Below, in pieces: positions 61,219 through 64,000 of a stretch of 64,000 nt of DNA; positions within the stretch are counted from its first letter, which is position 1, and every line of letters begins with the position of its first letter. Source of the stretch: CAVWDU01 sp963840725 (GTDB lineage Bacteria; Pseudomonadota; Gammaproteobacteria; Pseudomonadales; Halieaceae). Both the position numbers and the translations under genes were made by a program. The notes below the pieces were generated by a model. The model did not search any database. It worked only from the letters and a program-made list of their open reading frames with translations, and was not told where the DNA came from. Location: positions 62,001 to 126,000 of the forward strand of contig CAWIZY010000016.1 of assembly GCA_963840725.1 (NCBI GenBank), written 5' to 3'.

Positions 61219-63411
61219 GTGTCTAAAGGAGAGAACGGCCTTTTTTGGATATCAACCTACAGCGGACTATACATAGCGCTAAGCAATCCATTCGAACTAT
61301 TCGGGTCGCGCACAAACCCCGGATTACGAGGTGTAATAGACATTGAAAGCGACCACAATGAGGGGTTATGGATAGTTACCTACGAAGGGATCTTCCACAA
61401 GAAGAACGATAGCAACGACTTCATTCCGCTAGAAAGTATATTTCCCGAAGCGGGCATAACCAACAAGCGAATAATGACCTTTGCGGGTTACGAAGACGGC
61501 GTTTGGATAGGGTATCGAGCAACCGGGGTGGAGCATTATTCCAAGAAATTTCGGAAGCTTTCAGAATATCGCTCCGATTCAAAAGACTATATTGCATCAA
61601 ACTCAGTTAGCGAGATGTTGGTGCTTAATACTGGTGATGTTCTAGTAGGGACATATGGAGGCGGTCTAAGTCTAATAGAGACCGATGGTAGCGTTACGAG
61701 CGTCCCGCAAACCAAATACACCAATTCTGCGGCAGATCAGTTTATTGTTATGTTGCATCAAACCAAGGATAACAAGATCTGGGTGGGGACGGAGGGGGGG
61801 CTTTACGACTATGACTTGTCGACGAACCGATTGAAGCCATATTCGTTCGGAAGTGACCTAACTCGCTTGTCGTCTACACCGACTATATGGACTATGGCTG
61901 AGTCAGCAACGGGCGCCGTATGGTTCGGCACCCAACATCACGGACTTCTTACTTTACAGGAAGGAAATGGCGGAGTTCAAACAGAATTGACCCTTTCGTC
62001 CTTTAATATTTTCCCCAAGCCTAACAGCTTAATCATATATGCTATCGAGATGGACGGAAGAGGATCGGTATGGTCTTCTACGAATCATGGACTAGTACGC
62101 ACTGATCCAACCTCTGGAGTGTCAAAAATATTTCTCAAAAATCACGGTCTTCAAGAGACTGACTTTGAAAAGGGCGCATCCCACAAGGACGATCAGGGTC
62201 GACTCTACTTTGGCGGCAGCAATGGCTACAACCGCTTTGACCCGTCGGATGTCAGGCAAAACCTCAATCCTTCCGACGTCATAATTGCCGACATAAACAT
62301 AGCCGGCGAGAGACCGGTCGCACCCATGATGATTCCTGAGCTTGAGGAAATCGAGCTAACCCATGAAGACTACACGGTTACATTTACCTTCAGTGTTCTC
62401 GACTTCCTGGACGTGGACAACAATCAGTATCGCTACAAGCTGGTAAATTTTGACCCCGAGTGGGTTGAGAACGGCACCAAGAATGACGCCACCTATACGA
62501 ACCTGCCGGCTGGTTTGTATACGCTGCTTGTGCAGGGTGCAAACTCTGAGGGTATTTGGAATCGCGACGGAGTCAGCCTTGACATCAGGGTGCTACCCTC
62601 CAAGTACAACACCTGGTGGGCGTATTGTTGCTATGCCTTGCTGGCACTGGTACTGCTGGCGTTGTCGATAAAATACTATAGGAATTCTGTGCGCAAACAG
62701 GAGGCCGAATTTGCAGCCGAGGTGGCAAACAACGCCACGGAGAAAGCCGTCGACGATTTGCATGACCAGCTGGATTATCAGGACGAGTTGGTGAAAGCGG
62801 TTTACCAGCACAACGTGAATACTCTGGATCTTGTGCGGGATTGCATCAATCGGGAAAGCCACGGCCGACCTGAATTCACCACACGCAAGGCCACGGTCAA
62901 CGACATGAACCGTGTTGCAGCGCTAACGGTATTGGAAGATTGCCTGTTCTATCAGAACGAAACCTTACTGGCAGACTTGCACAAGTATACTGAGTTGCTG
63001 CTGGTAAAGCTGATCGATGAAAGTGTTATCCCGGCGGAGAGAGTCATCACGATCAACGCGGTCTCTCAACGCAAGTTGCCCGTTGCGGTGGCCTCGCCTT
63101 TGGCGCTTGTTCTATATGAGTTATTGGAGAATGCCCTGACACACGCGTTCAGTGTAGACTCACCGGTCAATTATCTGGAGATAGAAATGGATTGGCCGGA
63201 GCGCAACGGCAAACCGGGGGATGACATGGTGCTGGTGGTCCGGGACAGTGGTGTCGGGTTGCCGGAAGGATTCTCGCCCGAGATGGCCGGCAGTTCCGGT
63301 CTCGCCATTGTTGCGCTGCTCGCCACGGAGCTCTCGGCGGAGTTGGAATTTTCTAAAGGTCAGGGTACGTCTGTTTCACTGACGATGCCCGATCCATTGA
63401 GGATGTTGTGA
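61219..63411 (+). CDS. Sensor histidine kinase, open 3' portion (propeller, Y_Y_Y, HisKA_2-type kinase)
   Basis: 730 residues open, but the first ATG here is inside the propeller, so the true N-terminus is lost upstream. Propeller units include NGLFWISTYSGLYI, DVLVGTYGGGLSL, NKIWVGTEGGLYDYD and GSVWSSTNHGLVRTD. The Y_Y_Y domain (YRYKLVNFDPEWVENGTKND) and one helix (YALLALVLLALSIKYY) lead to the kinase part. That part has YQHNVNTLDLV, like the HisKA_2 phosphoacceptor, then an ATP-binding domain with LYELLENALTHAFS, VVRDSGVGLPEGF and GQGTSVSLTMP. The kinase differs from that of the first pseudogene. Without its signal peptide the product is unlikely to be exported and inserted correctly. Confidence 0.75.
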   Translation: MSKGENGLFWISTYSGLYIALSNPFELFGSRTNPGLRGVIDIESDHNEGLWIVTYEGIFHKKNDSNDFIPLESIFPEAGITNKRIMTFAGYEDGVWIGYRATGVEHYSKKFRKLSEYRSDSKDYIASNSVSEMLVLNTGDVLVGTYGGGLSLIETDGSVTSVPQTKYTNSAADQFIVMLHQTKDNKIWVGTEGGLYDYDLSTNRLKPYSFGSDLTRLSSTPTIWTMAESATGAVWFGTQHHGLLTLQEGNGGVQTELTLSSFNIFPKPNSLIIYAIEMDGRGSVWSSTNHGLVRTDPTSGVSKIFLKNHGLQETDFEKGASHKDDQGRLYFGGSNGYNRFDPSDVRQNLNPSDVIIADINIAGERPVAPMMIPELEEIELTHEDYTVTFTFSVLDFLDVDNNQYRYKLVNFDPEWVENGTKNDATYTNLPAGLYTLLVQGANSEGIWNRDGVSLDIRVLPSKYNTWWAYCCYALLALVLLALSIKYYRNSVRKQEAEFAAEVANNATEKAVDDLHDQLDYQDELVKAVYQHNVNTLDLVRDCINRESHGRPEFTTRKATVNDMNRVAALTVLEDCLFYQNETLLADLHKYTELLLVKLIDESVIPAERVITINAVSQRKLPVAVASPLALVLYELLENALTHAFSVDSPVNYLEIEMDWPERNGKPGDDMVLVVRDSGVGLPEGFSPEMAGSSGLAIVALLATELSAELEFSKGQGTSVSLTMPDPLRML

Positions 63412-64000
63412 ATACGCCCGACAACCTCGAGCTCAGGCGGCATATTTTTGGTTATCCCTGCCATCTGGTTATTGGCAATGAGGACCGCAACGCAGAGCAA
63501 ATGCTGGAGATCGCCACCGATGAATTGGCCAGGCTGGAATCGCGATTCAGCTCCTTCGAGCCCGAAAGCCTGATCGGGGCCATCAACCGACAAGCCGGTG
63601 ACGGCAGCTTTATTCCCTTGGATGATGAGGCACGCAGTCTCTTCACCTACGTCACCACGCTCTGGGAGAGCACAGAGCACCGCTTCGACCCCACTGTCAG
63701 TCTGCTGCAAGAGTGCTACGAGGACGAACGTACGGCAGGTAAAACAGCGGCCTGCGTGAGGTCTCGATTAGCCCGAGTTGGCTGGAACATGGTGGAAGTG
63801 TCACCCCGTGGCGCAAGGCTGAAGATGGCGGGCATGTTTATTGATCTCAACGGCAGTGTCAGACCCTATGCTGTAGACCGGGTGCGCAAGTTGCTGGAAC
63901 GGGCCGGTGTAGGCAGCGCGCTCATCGACCTTGACCGTGATATCGCCACCATAGGCAAACAGAGCGACGGCGCCAACTGGATGTACGGGATGCGTTATCC
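63408..64000 (+). CDS. ApbE-like flavin transferase homologue, partial, with altered motif
   Basis: Runs off the window end. The GTG at 63408 overlaps the kinase stop as GTGA. LARLESRFSSFEPESLIGAIN, FDPTVSLL, VGWNMVEVS and YAVDRVRKLLERAGVGSALID follow the ApbE plan (FAD:protein FMN transferase, which attaches FMN to Thr of redox proteins). The usual DLGGIAKGYAVDR reads DLNGSVRPYAVDR here, and GGD before the strand DIxxxG reads DRD. The residues that hold FAD and Mg2+ are therefore changed, and activity is doubtful. It has host-like high GC, unlike the region before it. Confidence 0.65.
   Translation, partial: MNTPDNLELRRHIFGYPCHLVIGNEDRNAEQMLEIATDELARLESRFSSFEPESLIGAINRQAGDGSFIPLDDEARSLFTYVTTLWESTEHRFDPTVSLLQECYEDERTAGKTAACVRSRLARVGWNMVEVSPRGARLKMAGMFIDLNGSVRPYAVDRVRKLLERAGVGSALIDLDRDIATIGKQSDGANWMYGMRY

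Noticed and set aside
54396..63411. A mobile element carrying the A+T-rich island
   Set aside because: No transposase, integrase, terminal inverted repeats, tRNA target or direct repeats were found at the edges.

Overview
The window looks like a chromosomal segment of a free-living, probably marine gammaproteobacterium. The set of genes (fabV, miaE, a homodimeric-type aceE followed by aceF, the nadA/bepA/tusA/perM neighbourhood, an Xps-ordered type II secretion operon, sulfotransferases in a polysaccharide cluster, glucosylglycerate genes) fits the Cellvibrionales/Halieaceae side of the class. That placement is inference from gene content, not from a marker gene. Most of the window is GC-rich and densely coding. 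About 54.5-62.3 kb is visibly richer in A+T and is damaged. No rRNA, tRNA, CRISPR array or insertion sequence was recognised.

Layout. (1) 0-13 kb, minus strand: a surface-polysaccharide cluster. It has four glycosyltransferase genes (two of them large, multi-domain proteins), gmd and rmd for GDP-D-rhamnose, two different sulfotransferase-like proteins and an AmpG-like permease. The simplest reading is a D-rhamnose-containing, possibly sulfated, LPS or capsule. (2) 13-16.5 kb: a periplasmic parvulin-type isomerase, an exported protein of unknown function with its own strong promoter and terminator, and a small exported protein. (3) 16.7-27.5 kb, minus strand: a complete type II secretion operon in the order E-F-G-H-I-J-K-L-M-C(N)-D, with many overlapping start/stop codons and a lipoprotein-type secretin. 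(4) 27.7-32 kb: a metallo-beta-lactamase-fold hydrolase and fabV, then divergent miaE coupled to an unknown glycosyltransferase-like gene. (5) 32-36 kb, minus strand: glucosylglycerate metabolism (phosphatase, synthase and a GH13_18 phosphorylase). (6) 36.5-41 kb: aceE-aceF. (7) 41.2-48.4 kb: M16 peptidase, PerM-like permease, TusA, divergent BepA-like M48 protease, and nadA. (8) 48.7-54.4 kb, plus strand: two GGDEF-EAL proteins and a secreted subtilase. (9) 54.7-64 kb, plus strand: an exported protein made of a 13-residue repeat and broken by a frameshift, the ruins of a large hybrid sensor kinase, a second sensor kinase whose 5' half is ruined but whose 3' half is open, and the start of an ApbE-like protein with altered motifs.

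The most unusual items are the 13-residue repeat protein next to two decaying beta-propeller sensor kinases, and the scatter of short tandem arrays (13-15 bp unit, each with a different unit sequence) at gene ends and in gene starts across the window. Also notable are a glycosyltransferase with three tandem beta-sandwich-like modules inserted between its two halves, and a GGDEF domain with a 20-residue insertion between its inhibitory site and active site.
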